Positions 25,959 to 33,572 of a stretch of 64,000 nt of DNA are shown piece after piece. The notes under the pieces were generated by a model. That model was not told the origin of the DNA and searched no databases. It saw only the letters and a program-made list of their open reading frames with translations. The DNA is taken from contig NZ_RSEK01000003.1 of assembly GCF_003958635.1 (NCBI RefSeq), positions 124,001 to 188,000 of the forward strand. The letters are read 5' to 3'. The position numbers and the translations under genes are program-made. Within the stretch, counting starts at the first letter, position 1; each line of letters begins with the position of its first letter. Origin of the DNA: Altericroceibacterium xinjiangense. GTDB taxonomy: Bacteria; Pseudomonadota; Alphaproteobacteria; Sphingomonadales; Sphingomonadaceae.

Positions 25959-26249
25959 ATGCAGATCCACGTTACAGCATTGATGAGGTTGTCCCTCTGG
26001 TTCCTCTTGGGGGCAGCGTCGCTTGTTGCGATCTTCTGGCTGGCGCTTGTAGTGGTGTCTGGCTTTGAAATCTGGCTGACTGAATCAAACACAGCAGGGT
26101 TAATCCTTCAGAGTGCGCTCATTCTTTTCCCTGTCAGCGTTTTCTTCGGAATCAAGCAATCCAAGGGCAATTTCAGCCGAACCAGCGCAGTCTTTGCTCT
26201 CGCGTGGACTATCGCTGCTGTCGCAATGGTTTTCTTTCAAGTTTGGTAA
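25959..26249 (+). CDS. Small hypothetical membrane protein
   Basis: 96 residues with three predicted transmembrane helices, about 12-38, 47-62 and 74-92. No family is recognised. Local base composition is clearly lower in GC than the core genes (for example the codons around 26080-26230), suggesting recent acquisition or weak constraint. ATG 25959 lacks an obvious ribosome binding site; the ATG at 25983 (MRLSLWF) is an alternative. The gene is flanked by repeat copies 1 and 2. Confidence 0.5.
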   Translation: MQIHVTALMRLSLWFLLGAASLVAIFWLALVVVSGFEIWLTESNTAGLILQSALILFPVSVFFGIKQSKGNFSRTSAVFALAWTIAAVAMVFFQVW

Positions 26250-26250
26250 C

Positions 26251-26282
26251 GAACGTCCTCTCTCCACCCGTTGCAGACATTC
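26251..26282. repeat. Palindromic intergenic repeat, copy 2 (diverged)
   Basis: GAACGTCCTC, loop TCTCCACCCGTT, then GCAGACATTC: same length and layout as copy 1 with three mismatches across the stem. It begins 2 bp after the stop of the membrane protein and ends 5 bp before the convergent hypothetical gene's stop, so it could serve both as terminator. Confidence 0.65.
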
Positions 26283-26286
26283 AGGA

Positions 26287-26724
26287 CTACTCCTCGTAGT
26301 AGTCTATCTGGGCTCGTGATTTGGCCGCGTCGGCTACAAGGAGCACCTGTCCGCCGTGAGGAAACGCTGGCGGGTTGAGGATTGAGAACTGAGTGGCGAC
26401 TGGAAACTCCGGGCCGACTTTCAGCCCGGTGCTAAAGTGGTAGCTGCCGCCCTCAGCGGCAGTCCGGGTGAATGACCAGCCAGTCAACAGCGCCGGGAAG
26501 TCGGCAGGGTCAATCTCGAACGCGCATGTAGTGAGAACGTCAGTGAATCCCCAAGACTCGCATTCGGCATTTCGCAGCGAAGCCGGAACACTTTCAAGGC
26601 GTAGCAGGGAGCCGATGATCTGCCTTGGACGCGTCTGATAAAGAACGTTCGCGCAACAGGCCGCAGCAAGAATGAGGATCAGAGCAAGGAAGCCCCGGAC
26701 AACATTTTTGCGGCTGATTGGCAT
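26287..26724 (-). CDS. Hypothetical membrane-anchored or exported protein
   Basis: 145 residues from ATG 26724 (MPISRKNVVRGFLALIL). A single N-terminal hydrophobic helix (about 9-27) containing AACCAN could be a signal anchor. The remainder is soluble with cysteines in NAECESWG and TTCAFEI that may pair. No family is recognised. The longer start at 26760 would read through the third palindromic repeat and is rejected. Bracketed by repeat copies 2 and 3. Confidence 0.5.
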   Translation of the reverse strand: MPISRKNVVRGFLALILILAAACCANVLYQTRPRQIIGSLLRLESVPASLRNAECESWGFTDVLTTCAFEIDPADFPALLTGWSFTRTAAEGGSYHFSTGLKVGPEFPVATQFSILNPPAFPHGGQVLLVADAAKSRAQIDYYEE

Positions 26725-26744
26725 CCGAGAGTTGTGACACCGCC

Positions 26745-26775
26745 AGCGTCCGCTTTCCACCCAATTGCAGACATT
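26745..26775. repeat. Palindromic intergenic repeat, copy 3 (diverged)
   Basis: AGCGTCCGC, loop TTTCCACCCAATT, then GCAGACATT. Same core words as the other copies (GTCCGC, CCACCC, GCAGACATT) with stem mismatches. Located just upstream of the hypothetical gene start. Confidence 0.65.
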
Positions 26776-26776
26776 T

Positions 26777-26947
26777 TCACGCCAGTGGCAGTAGCGAGGA
26801 TGACTGCTCTGATGGTGGTCTTGTTATGCCGGAGGGGCCGTTCGGGATCGCCATCGTGAACGCGGCGAGCCGTCCGTTTGGTCGCGCATCCAATTCCCGG
26901 CCCCGGTTCGGCAGGTGCGCCTCAATGGCGGGCGACAAGTAGGTCAT
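26777..26947 (-). CDS. Possible small ORF coupled to the transglutaminase gene
   Basis: 56 codons (MTYLSPAIEAHLPNRGREL at the start). The only support is a 4-bp ATGA overlap with the stop of the transglutaminase gene, an arrangement this genome uses often. The sequence is low in structure and matches no family I know. It may instead be a decayed remnant or chance. Confidence 0.25.
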   Translation of the reverse strand: MTYLSPAIEAHLPNRGRELDARPNGRLAAFTMAIPNGPSGITRPPSEQSSSLLPLA

Positions 26948-27717
26948 TCCGTTACGCGCACCTGCTGGTTGACGAGCTCTGCCGAGCCGAAGATCGTCAT
27001 GAAGGAAATATCGGTCGCGTCGCGGCCGACGGCGATGCGGACGAGCCCTTCCACAGGGGCCAGGCCGCTCGCGTCCACCAAGCGCCATTGTCCGTCGAGC
27101 CAGACCTCCACGACCGCGTGGAAGTCCGGCGGATCGAGCTTCCATGCGTAGGCGGAAACCAGCCGGGCCGGAATGCCTGCGGCCCGGCTGAATGCTGCCA
27201 TCACGTGAGCATAGTCGCGGCACACCCCCGCCCGGGCGACGAAGGTGTCGACCGCGCCGGTCTTCTCGTTGCTTGCGCCGGACTGATAGGCGATGTTCTT
27301 TCTGATCCAGCGCGCCATCGCCTCTACGCACGCTCCTCCCTCCAGATGCCCGAATTCGCGCGTCACGAACGAGGCGAACCTGTCGGACTCGCAGAACCGG
27401 CTTGGCCACAAGTAGGGTATGACCTCGGCGGGAAGGGCGCGGCGGGGCGTGACAGGCAGCTCAACCAGCGGCTCGCACATTCTCTCCACGATGAAGGTGC
27501 CGTGATATTCGGCGTAAAACTGCCCTTCGGCGTGAACCCATGTGCGGCGCCCAATTCCATCATCTCCGGGCACCGTGCGCAGCGGCTCGCCGCCGCTCAC
27601 CGTCAGCTTGTCGACCACCAGCCGCTGCTCCTGCGTCGGAGCTGCCTCGATTGCCAGCAAGATGTCGGCGGGCGAAGGCAGGGAGTAATGCAGCAGTGCT
27701 TCTATCTTGAGACGCAT
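26944..27717 (-). CDS. Transglutaminase-like cysteine protease family protein
   Basis: 257 residues from ATG 27717 (MRLKIEALLHYSLP). N-terminal bacterial transglutaminase-associated domain (about 1-135) then the catalytic core with AGVCRDYAHV (Cys), DFHAVVEVW (His) and LVDASGLAP (Asp), a complete triad. No signal peptide, so cytoplasmic. Such proteins are often encoded with alpha-E and circularly permuted ATP-grasp partners, which are absent here. The residues upstream of the ATG do not look coding. Confidence 0.85.
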   Translation of the reverse strand: MRLKIEALLHYSLPSPADILLAIEAAPTQEQRLVVDKLTVSGGEPLRTVPGDDGIGRRTWVHAEGQFYAEYHGTFIVERMCEPLVELPVTPRRALPAEVIPYLWPSRFCESDRFASFVTREFGHLEGGACVEAMARWIRKNIAYQSGASNEKTGAVDTFVARAGVCRDYAHVMAAFSRAAGIPARLVSAYAWKLDPPDFHAVVEVWLDGQWRLVDASGLAPVEGLVRIAVGRDATDISFMTIFGSAELVNQQVRVTE

Positions 27718-27986
27718 CCGGAAATCCTGAAGAGGTTTTTGCAACGTGCAGGGCGGCACCTACGGCAACCGCAATGCGGGAAACCGGCCTGTCGGGCTTG
27801 CTCGGGATCGAACGGCCCAGCGACAGAACGGCGGATACTTGGGGCACAGAGTGCCGGTGCGGGAAACGAGCCTTTGATCGCAGCCTGTCAGTTCGAGAAC
27901 GGCGTGCCCGATTCGCCTTCCTCGCACGAGCCTGATGAACGCAGCAGAAGGACCTCCAGCCACCCGTCGCGTGCGGCGGCGCTTTG
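27718..27986. other. Intergenic region between cmk and the transglutaminase gene
   Basis: 269 bp in which I see no gene, strong hairpin or recognisable promoter. A 67-codon reverse reading frame exists but has no ribosome binding site and chance-like composition. Confidence 0.5.
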
Positions 27987-28610
27987 CTAACTCTGGAGCT
28001 TCTTTTCCGCCGCGGCAACGGCGGCGGCGATGGCCGCATCCTTGCCCAGATCCGAGGTGTCCAGCATCACCGCATCGTCCGCCGGGCGTAGCGGGGATTC
28101 CGCCCGCGTGCGGTCACGCTCATCCCGGCGGCGCAGGTCGTCCTCGATTTCGGCGAGCGTGCGCGTGTCGCCTCGCTCCTGCATTTCTTTCCACCGGCGC
28201 CGGGCGCGTGCCTCTACGCTGGCGATGACGAACAGCTTCACCTCCGCCTCCGGCGCGATCACTGTGCCGATATCGCGCCCGTCCAGCACCGCGCCGCCGG
28301 GTTGCAGAGCGAAGCCGCGCTGGCGTTCGAACAGCGCCTCGCGAACCGCGTGATGGACCGAGACGCGGCTGGCGAGCCCGCCGGTTCCCTCGCTGCGCAG
28401 TATGGGATCGAGCAGCAGGCTGTCCGGGAATGCCGTGCAGGACAGGGCATCGTTCGGATCGTCCGGATTCTTGCCGTCGAGCGACACCTGCCAGCCCACG
28501 GCCCGGTACAGCAGCCCGGTATCGAGGTGCGGCAGGCCGAAGTGGCGGGCCAGCGCGAGAGATATCGTGCCTTTGCCGCTGGCGGTCGGTCCATCGACGG
28601 CGATGATCAT
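27987..28610 (-). CDS. cmk: Cytidylate kinase
   Basis: Phosphorylates CMP and dCMP. 207 residues from ATG 28610. Seen: P-loop AVDGPTASGKGTIS at 4-17, LDTGLLYRAVGW, LDGRDIGTVI and the RRRWKEMQ lid. The ATG overlaps the stop of the upstream small membrane protein by 4 bp, forming the run aroA - membrane protein - cmk. Confidence 0.96.
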   Translation of the reverse strand: MIIAVDGPTASGKGTISLALARHFGLPHLDTGLLYRAVGWQVSLDGKNPDDPNDALSCTAFPDSLLLDPILRSEGTGGLASRVSVHHAVREALFERQRGFALQPGGAVLDGRDIGTVIAPEAEVKLFVIASVEARARRRWKEMQERGDTRTLAEIEDDLRRRDERDRTRAESPLRPADDAVMLDTSDLGKDAAIAAAVAAAEKKLQS

Positions 28611-28864
28611 GACGCGCTCCTTCGCTTCTGCCGCCCGGCCTTGGCCAGTCCCCACGCGGCGACGCTGGCCCAGACGGCCTCCAGCACGAGCGACGGCAGG
28701 TTGGTGTTCACCATCAGCGACACGGCGAGCAAGCTGGCGCCTGCGAGATTGGTGCCGTGGAGCAGGAAGGGATTCGGCTCCTTGCTGGCGGTGACGTAAA
28801 TGTACGCCGCGACGACCAGTCCCATGCCGATGAAGCCGACGACGTTGGCGGTCTCCGGGCTCAT
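28607..28864 (-). CDS. Small membrane protein, CBU_0592-like
   Basis: 85 residues with three helices, about 5-25, 35-52 and 58-75. The pattern VGFIGMGLVVAAYIYVTASK with NPFLLHGTNLAGASLLAVS resembles the small membrane family typified by CBU_0592, of unknown function. It overlaps aroA upstream and cmk downstream by 4 bp each, so translation of the three is coupled. Confidence 0.7.
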   Translation of the reverse strand: MSPETANVVGFIGMGLVVAAYIYVTASKEPNPFLLHGTNLAGASLLAVSLMVNTNLPSLVLEAVWASVAAWGLAKAGRQKRRSAS

Positions 28865-30201
28865 TGGGCGGAAAGCCCATCAAGCAACGGCTGGAAATTG
28901 GGAAAGCTGGTGGCGATCGGGCGCGTGTCGTCCACTTCGACGCCGGATCGGCTGGCAAGCCCTGCCACGGCCATGCTCATCGCGATGCGGTGGTCGAGGT
29001 GGGTGGCGATCGGGCCGCCGCCGGGGAGCAAGTTCCCTCCGGTGCCGTCGATCGTGAGCCCGTCTTCGGTTTCGGAGACGTGCGCACCGGCCGTGCGCAG
29101 CGCCTGCGCCATCACCGCGAGACGATCCGACTCCTTCACCCGGAGCTCTTCGAGCCCGCGCGTGACCGTGCGTCCTTCGGCCATTGCGGCGGCGACGAAC
29201 AGTACCGGGAATTCATCGATCATACTGGGGGCAAGGGCGGGGTCGACCTCTATTCCCTTGAGCGGCGAGTGGGCGATCCGCAGATCGGCCACCGGCTCCC
29301 CGCCGACTTCGCGGAGATTTCCCTCAACGATGGTGCCGCCCATCTGGCGCAGGACGGTGAACAGTCCGGCGCGAGTCGGGTTCAGGCCGACGTTCTCGAT
29401 CACGATCTCGCTGCCCGGCACGATCAGGGCGGCGACGGCGAAGAACGCGGCGGATGAGGGATCGCCGGGTACTTCGATGGTCTGTGGGCGCAACTCCGCT
29501 TCTCCGCGGAGGCGGATCACGCGCTCCCCATTTTCTTCCTCAACCCACAAGTCGGCGCCGAAGCCTTTCAGCATGCGTTCGGTGTGGTCGCGCGTCGGCA
29601 CCGGCTCAATGACGCTGGTGATGCCGGCGGTGTTCAGGCCGGCGAGCAGGACTGCGCTTTTGACCTGCGCGGAGGCGACCGGCAGCCGGTAGGCGATTGG
29701 GACGGCGGGGCTGAGGCCGCGCAGCGTGGCGGGGAGCGTGTCGCCGGGGCTAGCGGTGAAGCTTGCGCCCATTTGCGACAACGGCTCCATCACCCGCTTC
29801 ATCGGACGTTTCGACAAGCTGCCGTCGCCGACGAAGGTTGCGGTGATCGGGTGGCTCGCCACCAGGCCCATCAGGAGGCGGGTGGAGGTGCCGCTGTTGC
29901 CCATGTCGAGCGCGGTTTCGGGCTGAAGCAGGGCGCCAACTCCGACGCCGCGGACCGTCCATTCGCCTTGTCCCTGCCGATCTATCGTCGCGCCCATTGC
30001 GCGCAGGGCGGCGGCGGTGGCGAGCACGTCCTCCCCTTCAAGCAGGCCGGTGATGCGGGTTTCGCCCACGGCCAGCGCGCCGAACATCAGGGCGCGGTGG
30101 CTGATCGACTTGTCGCCGGGTACGCGCATCCGGCCGCGCAAGGGGCCGGATGCCGCGAAACGGCGGGGCTGTATCTGCGTGGGATCGCTGGGAGAAGACA
30201 T
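28861..30201 (-). CDS. aroA: 3-phosphoshikimate 1-carboxyvinyltransferase (EPSP synthase)
   Basis: Sixth shikimate-pathway step, transferring enolpyruvyl from PEP to shikimate 3-phosphate. 446 residues. Seen: PGDKSISHRA at 28-37, GNSGTSTRLLMG, GDGSLSKRPMKRV, SAQVKSA, RDHTERML and NPTR. GDKS, RxHxE, SAQxK and NxTR are the published class II set; however the PEP-site loop keeps Gly (GNSGT) where the glyphosate-tolerant CP4 enzyme has Ala. First gene of the coupled aroA-cmk run. Confidence 0.96.
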   Translation of the reverse strand: MSSPSDPTQIQPRRFAASGPLRGRMRVPGDKSISHRALMFGALAVGETRITGLLEGEDVLATAAALRAMGATIDRQGQGEWTVRGVGVGALLQPETALDMGNSGTSTRLLMGLVASHPITATFVGDGSLSKRPMKRVMEPLSQMGASFTASPGDTLPATLRGLSPAVPIAYRLPVASAQVKSAVLLAGLNTAGITSVIEPVPTRDHTERMLKGFGADLWVEEENGERVIRLRGEAELRPQTIEVPGDPSSAAFFAVAALIVPGSEIVIENVGLNPTRAGLFTVLRQMGGTIVEGNLREVGGEPVADLRIAHSPLKGIEVDPALAPSMIDEFPVLFVAAAMAEGRTVTRGLEELRVKESDRLAVMAQALRTAGAHVSETEDGLTIDGTGGNLLPGGGPIATHLDHRIAMSMAVAGLASRSGVEVDDTRPIATSFPNFQPLLDGLSAQ

Positions 30202-30370
30202 AAGGATGGACTGGCGGCCTCGGTCGAGCTGCGGGCGGGATACGCGCGGGCTTTTGACAGCGGGAGTACCCTATGGCAAGGCGCGCGGCGCGCTTGATTC
30301 CGGCGGCAGCAGCCCCCATCAAGCTGAACAGTTCTGATCCGCCAGATTGGCGGCACGCAAGGAAATACGA

Positions 30371-30688
30371 ATGGTCAAGCCTGAATGGGGCACCAAGCGC
30401 AGCTGCCCGAAATGCGGCACGCGCTTCTACGATCTGGGATCTGACGATCCGGTCACCTGCATCGAGTGCGGGAACGAGTGGATGCCCGAGCCGGTGCTGA
30501 AGTCCAAGCAGCCGATTCCCTTCGAGGAAGAGAAGAAGAAGGAAGAAGAGCCGGATAGCGATCTGGCTGACGACGATCTCGAGGATATCGACGAGGACGA
30601 GGATTCGCCCGACAACGACGTCGACCTTGGCGGTGACGACGATCTCGGCGTGGCCGGTTCTTCCGACGAGGACGAAGACGAAAGTTGA
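30371..30688 (+). CDS. TIGR02300 / FYDLN-acid family protein
   Basis: 105 residues from ATG 30371 with ribosome binding site AAGGAAA. N-terminal zinc ribbon with C12PKC15 and C30IEC33 around the family signature GTRFYDLGSDDP. The C-terminal 60 residues are extremely acidic (runs of Asp and Glu) after a short lysine patch. Members are found almost only in alphaproteobacteria; the function is not established. The TTG at 30347 is an unlikely start. Confidence 0.92.
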   Translation: MVKPEWGTKRSCPKCGTRFYDLGSDDPVTCIECGNEWMPEPVLKSKQPIPFEEEKKKEEEPDSDLADDDLEDIDEDEDSPDNDVDLGGDDDLGVAGSSDEDEDES

Positions 30689-30696
30689 TTTCCTGC

Positions 30697-30725
30697 TTGC
30701 CAAGGCCGGAGCGTCGCAATAAAGG
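30697..30725 (+). promoter_or_regulatory. Candidate tRNA-Ala promoter
   Basis: TTGCCA (30697-30702), 17-bp spacer, TAAAGG (30720-30725), followed by the tRNA at 30782. The -10 box is poor, so the call rests on spacing and position. Confidence 0.3.
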
Positions 30726-30781
30726 CGGCGTCCCGGCCAGATGGCGGGGCAGCGGGTTCCCAGACCCGCGACGAATGGATC

Positions 30782-30857
<76 letters not shown>

Positions 30858-30870
30858 TTCGAACATATGA

Positions 30871-30884
30871 TGGTCATTTGACCA
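30871..30884. repeat. 14-bp palindrome just after the tRNA gene
   Basis: TGGTCATTTGACCA has 6-bp arms and a 2-nt centre, 13 bp past the tRNA 3' end. It could be a protein-binding site or chance. A looser GC-rich hairpin followed by GTTTTT at 30891-30919 is the more likely tRNA terminator. Confidence 0.35.
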
Positions 30885-30890
30885 CGCTGG

Positions 30891-30919
30891 CCGACGAGTT
30901 TTCGTCCGCCGGCGTTTTT
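30891..30919 (+). terminator. Possible terminator of tRNA-Ala
   Basis: An imperfect stem (CCGACGA with TCGTCCGCCGG) around a T-rich loop is followed by GTTTTTGG. It lies 33 nt after the tRNA and before the ffh leader. Confidence 0.35.
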
Positions 30920-31052
30920 GGCGTTTAGGGCGGTTTCCGGCTGGATGGCATTATCCGGCAATGCGGAGGTCGCGGCAAAACAGGAACCGGGGCGGTCGAT
31001 CGAACGATCGGCATGAAAACGTCGCGGCGCCGGACAGGAGTAACGGATCGCC

Positions 31053-32516
31053 ATGTTCGAGAGTCTTTCCGATCGTCTGGCCGGTGTGTTCGACGGCCTG
31101 CGCGGCCGCGGTGCGCTGAACGAAGCCGATGTGCGCACGGCTATGCGCGAAGTGCGCGTCGCGCTGCTCGAAGCCGACGTCGCGCTGCCGGTTGCGCGCC
31201 GGTTCATCGATGCGGTGACCGAAAAGGCCATCGGCCAGCAGGTGCTGAAGTCGGTCACGCCGGGTCAGCAAGTCGTCAAGATCGTCCATGACGAACTGGT
31301 CGCGATGCTGGGCGGGGAGCAGGTTTCCGGACTCGATCTCGAAGCCAAGCCGCCGGTCGTGATCATGATGGTCGGCCTCCAGGGATCGGGCAAGACCACC
31401 ACGACCGCCAAGCTGGGCAAGGTCATCCGCGAGAAGTACGGGAAGAAGGCCGTCATGGCCTCGCTCGACGTCAATCGCCCGGCGGCACAGGAACAGCTCA
31501 AGGTCCTGGGTGAGCAAGTCGACGTCGCCACCCTGCCGATCATTCCCGGCCAACGCCCGACGGAGATCGCCACGCGCGCGATGCAGGCGGCGCGGCTCCA
31601 GGCAGCCGATGTGCTGCTGCTCGATACCGCGGGCCGGCTCCACGTCGATCAGGCGCTGATGGACGAGATGAAGGCCATCGCCTCCATCGCCAATCCGCAC
31701 GAAGTCCTGCTGGTGGTCGATTCGCTGACCGGCCAAGACGCGGTCAACGTCGCGCAGAGCTTTTCGGGCGAAGTCGATCTGACCGGCGTGATCCTGACCC
31801 GGATGGACGGCGATGCGCGCGGCGGCGCGGCGCTTTCCATGCGTGCGGTGACGGGCAAGCCGATCAAGTATGCCGGCACGGGCGAAAAGCTCGACGCACT
31901 GGAGGCGTTCCGGCCTGGCAGCGTGGCCGACCGGATCCTGGGCATGGGCGATATCGTCAGCCTGGTGGAACGGGCATCGCAAGTCGTCCAGAAGGAAGAC
32001 GCCGATCGGATGGCCGAGCGAATGCTCAAGGGCCAGTTCGATCTCAACGATCTTCGCGCTCAGCTGCGCCAGATGCAGAACATGGGCGGGCTCGGCATGC
32101 TGGCAGGGATGCTGCCGGGCATGAAGAAGGCCAAGCAGGCGATGCAGCAGTCCGGGATGGATGACCGGGTCCTGCTGCGGATGGACGCGATTATCGGATC
32201 GATGACCCCAAAAGAGCGGGAGCGGCCCGAACTGCTCAACGCCAAGCGCAAGAAGCGGATTGCCGCCGGGTCCGGAACCGAGGTGCAGGACGTCAACAAG
32301 CTGTTGAAGATGCACCAGGAAATGGGCCGGGCGATGAAGCAGATCAAGAAGATGGGCGGCATCAAGGGCCTGGGCGCCCTGTTCGGCAAGGGCGGGCTGG
32401 GCGCGGCCATGCCGGGGCTGGGTGGTCCCGGGGGCGGCGACATGCCGGACCTCGGCAAGCTGGGCAAGGCCGCAGGCCTTCCGCCGGAGCTTCAGGATCT
32501 TCTCAAGAAGAAATAA
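31053..32516 (+). CDS. ffh: Signal recognition particle protein Ffh
   Basis: GTPase that binds 4.5S RNA and signal sequences and delivers ribosomes to FtsY. 487 residues. N domain about 1-90, G domain with GLQGSGKTTTTAKLG (G1), DTAGRLHVD (G3) and TRMDGDARGGAAL (G4 and IBD), and a methionine-rich M domain after residue 300 (MQNMGGLGMLAGMLPGMKKA). The C-terminal tail is Gly/Met rich. ATG 31053 lies 6 nt after the motif AGGAGTAACGG. Confidence 0.98.
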   Translation: MFESLSDRLAGVFDGLRGRGALNEADVRTAMREVRVALLEADVALPVARRFIDAVTEKAIGQQVLKSVTPGQQVVKIVHDELVAMLGGEQVSGLDLEAKPPVVIMMVGLQGSGKTTTTAKLGKVIREKYGKKAVMASLDVNRPAAQEQLKVLGEQVDVATLPIIPGQRPTEIATRAMQAARLQAADVLLLDTAGRLHVDQALMDEMKAIASIANPHEVLLVVDSLTGQDAVNVAQSFSGEVDLTGVILTRMDGDARGGAALSMRAVTGKPIKYAGTGEKLDALEAFRPGSVADRILGMGDIVSLVERASQVVQKEDADRMAERMLKGQFDLNDLRAQLRQMQNMGGLGMLAGMLPGMKKAKQAMQQSGMDDRVLLRMDAIIGSMTPKERERPELLNAKRKKRIAAGSGTEVQDVNKLLKMHQEMGRAMKQIKKMGGIKGLGALFGKGGLGAAMPGLGGPGGGDMPDLGKLGKAAGLPPELQDLLKKK

Positions 32517-32561
32517 CTCAAAGCATTATATCAGATAGTTAGATTGGAAAGGTAACACGCT

Positions 32562-33062
32562 ATGGCAATTTCACTTCGGCTTTCTCGGGGTGGCGCGAAG
32601 AAGCGCCCGTACTACCGCATCGTGGTCGCGGATTCGCGTTCGCCGCGCGACGGCAAGTATCTGGAGCAGATCGGCACCTACAATCCGCTGCTCGCCAAGG
32701 ACAACCCGGACCGGGTGAAGCTGGACGAAGACCGGGCTCGTTACTGGGTCGGCGTGGGCGGTCAGCCGACCGATCGCGTCGCTCGCTTCCTCGACGCCGC
32801 CGGGATCAAGGAGCGCCCTGCGCGCAACAACCCGAACAAGGCCGAACCGGGCGAGAAGGCCAAGGAACGCGCTGAGGAGCGCGCCACCAAGGCTGCCGAG
32901 GCCGAGGAAGCCGCTCGCGCCGCCACGGAAGCGCCGGCCGAAGCAGGTAGCGCGGACGTGAACGTTGCGACCCCGGAAGGCCGTGCGGGCGACGAAGCCC
33001 CGATCCCGGGCGCCAGCACGCAGGAACCTGCGGAAGGCAGCGAGGAAACGGCTGAGGGCTAA
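32562..33062 (+). CDS. rpsP: 30S ribosomal protein S16 with long acidic tail
   Basis: 166 residues, about twice the usual 80-90. The normal S16 core covers about 1-88 ([40 protein letters not shown]). The extra ~75 residues are Ala/Glu-rich and probably disordered ([20 protein letters not shown]). The leader between ffh and rpsP (32517-32561) is strikingly AT-rich and may hold a promoter or translational enhancer. It begins the rpsP-rimM pair. Confidence 0.96.
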   Translation: MAISLRLSRGGAKKRPYYRIVVADSRSPRDGKYLEQIGTYNPLLAKDNPDRVKLDEDRARYWVGVGGQPTDRVARFLDAAGIKERPARNNPNKAEPGEKAKERAEERATKAAEAEEAARAATEAPAEAGSADVNVATPEGRAGDEAPIPGASTQEPAEGSEETAEG

Positions 33063-33067
33063 GCGCC

Positions 33068-33559
33068 TTGGTCCAGGATAAGCCCGTTACGCTGGCCGCC
33101 GTGATCGGCGCGCACGGAGTGACGGGCGAAGTCCGCCTGAAGCTTTTCGGCGAAAGCGTGGCCGCGTTGAAGCGTTACAAGACGTTCAACGATGGCGCGC
33201 TGACGCTGAAAGCCTTGCGGGACGACAACAAGGGCGGGGCGATCGTTCGCTTTGCCGAAGTGCCCGACCGCACCGCGGCCGAGCGCTTGCGCGGGACCTT
33301 GCTGACCGTGCCCCGTGCCGCCATGCCTCCGCTGGAGGATGGCGAGTACTACTATGCCGACCTGATCGGCCTTCCAGCGATTTCCGACGCGGGGGAAGCG
33401 GCCGGGACTGTCGTGAACGTCGAGAATTACGGCGCGGGCGATGTCTTGGAAATCGAGCGCCCCGACGGCAAGCGCTTCATGGTGCCGATGCGCGCCGATG
33501 CCGTGCCCGAATGGGACGAACGGCGCCTGGTGGTGAGCGCCGACTACGTCGAGGCCTGA
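33068..33559 (+). CDS. rimM: Ribosome maturation factor RimM
   Basis: 163-residue 16S processing factor that binds S19. RimM N-terminal barrel (LAAVIGAHGVTGEVRLKLF, residues 9-27) and C-terminal PRC barrel (YYYADLIGLPAI onward). No ATG is available; the TTG at 33068 is 5 bp after the rpsP stop and gives the family N-terminus. A reverse-strand flavoprotein gene follows, so trmD is not directly downstream as in most bacteria. Confidence 0.94.
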   Translation: MVQDKPVTLAAVIGAHGVTGEVRLKLFGESVAALKRYKTFNDGALTLKALRDDNKGGAIVRFAEVPDRTAAERLRGTLLTVPRAAMPPLEDGEYYYADLIGLPAISDAGEAAGTVVNVENYGAGDVLEIERPDGKRFMVPMRADAVPEWDERRLVVSADYVEA

Positions 33560-33572
33560 TCAGCGCCGCAGG

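Noticed and set aside
30951-32315. 454-codon reverse ORF opposite ffh
   Set aside because: A shadow of ffh typical of GC-rich DNA; rich in His, Arg and Gln with no domain.
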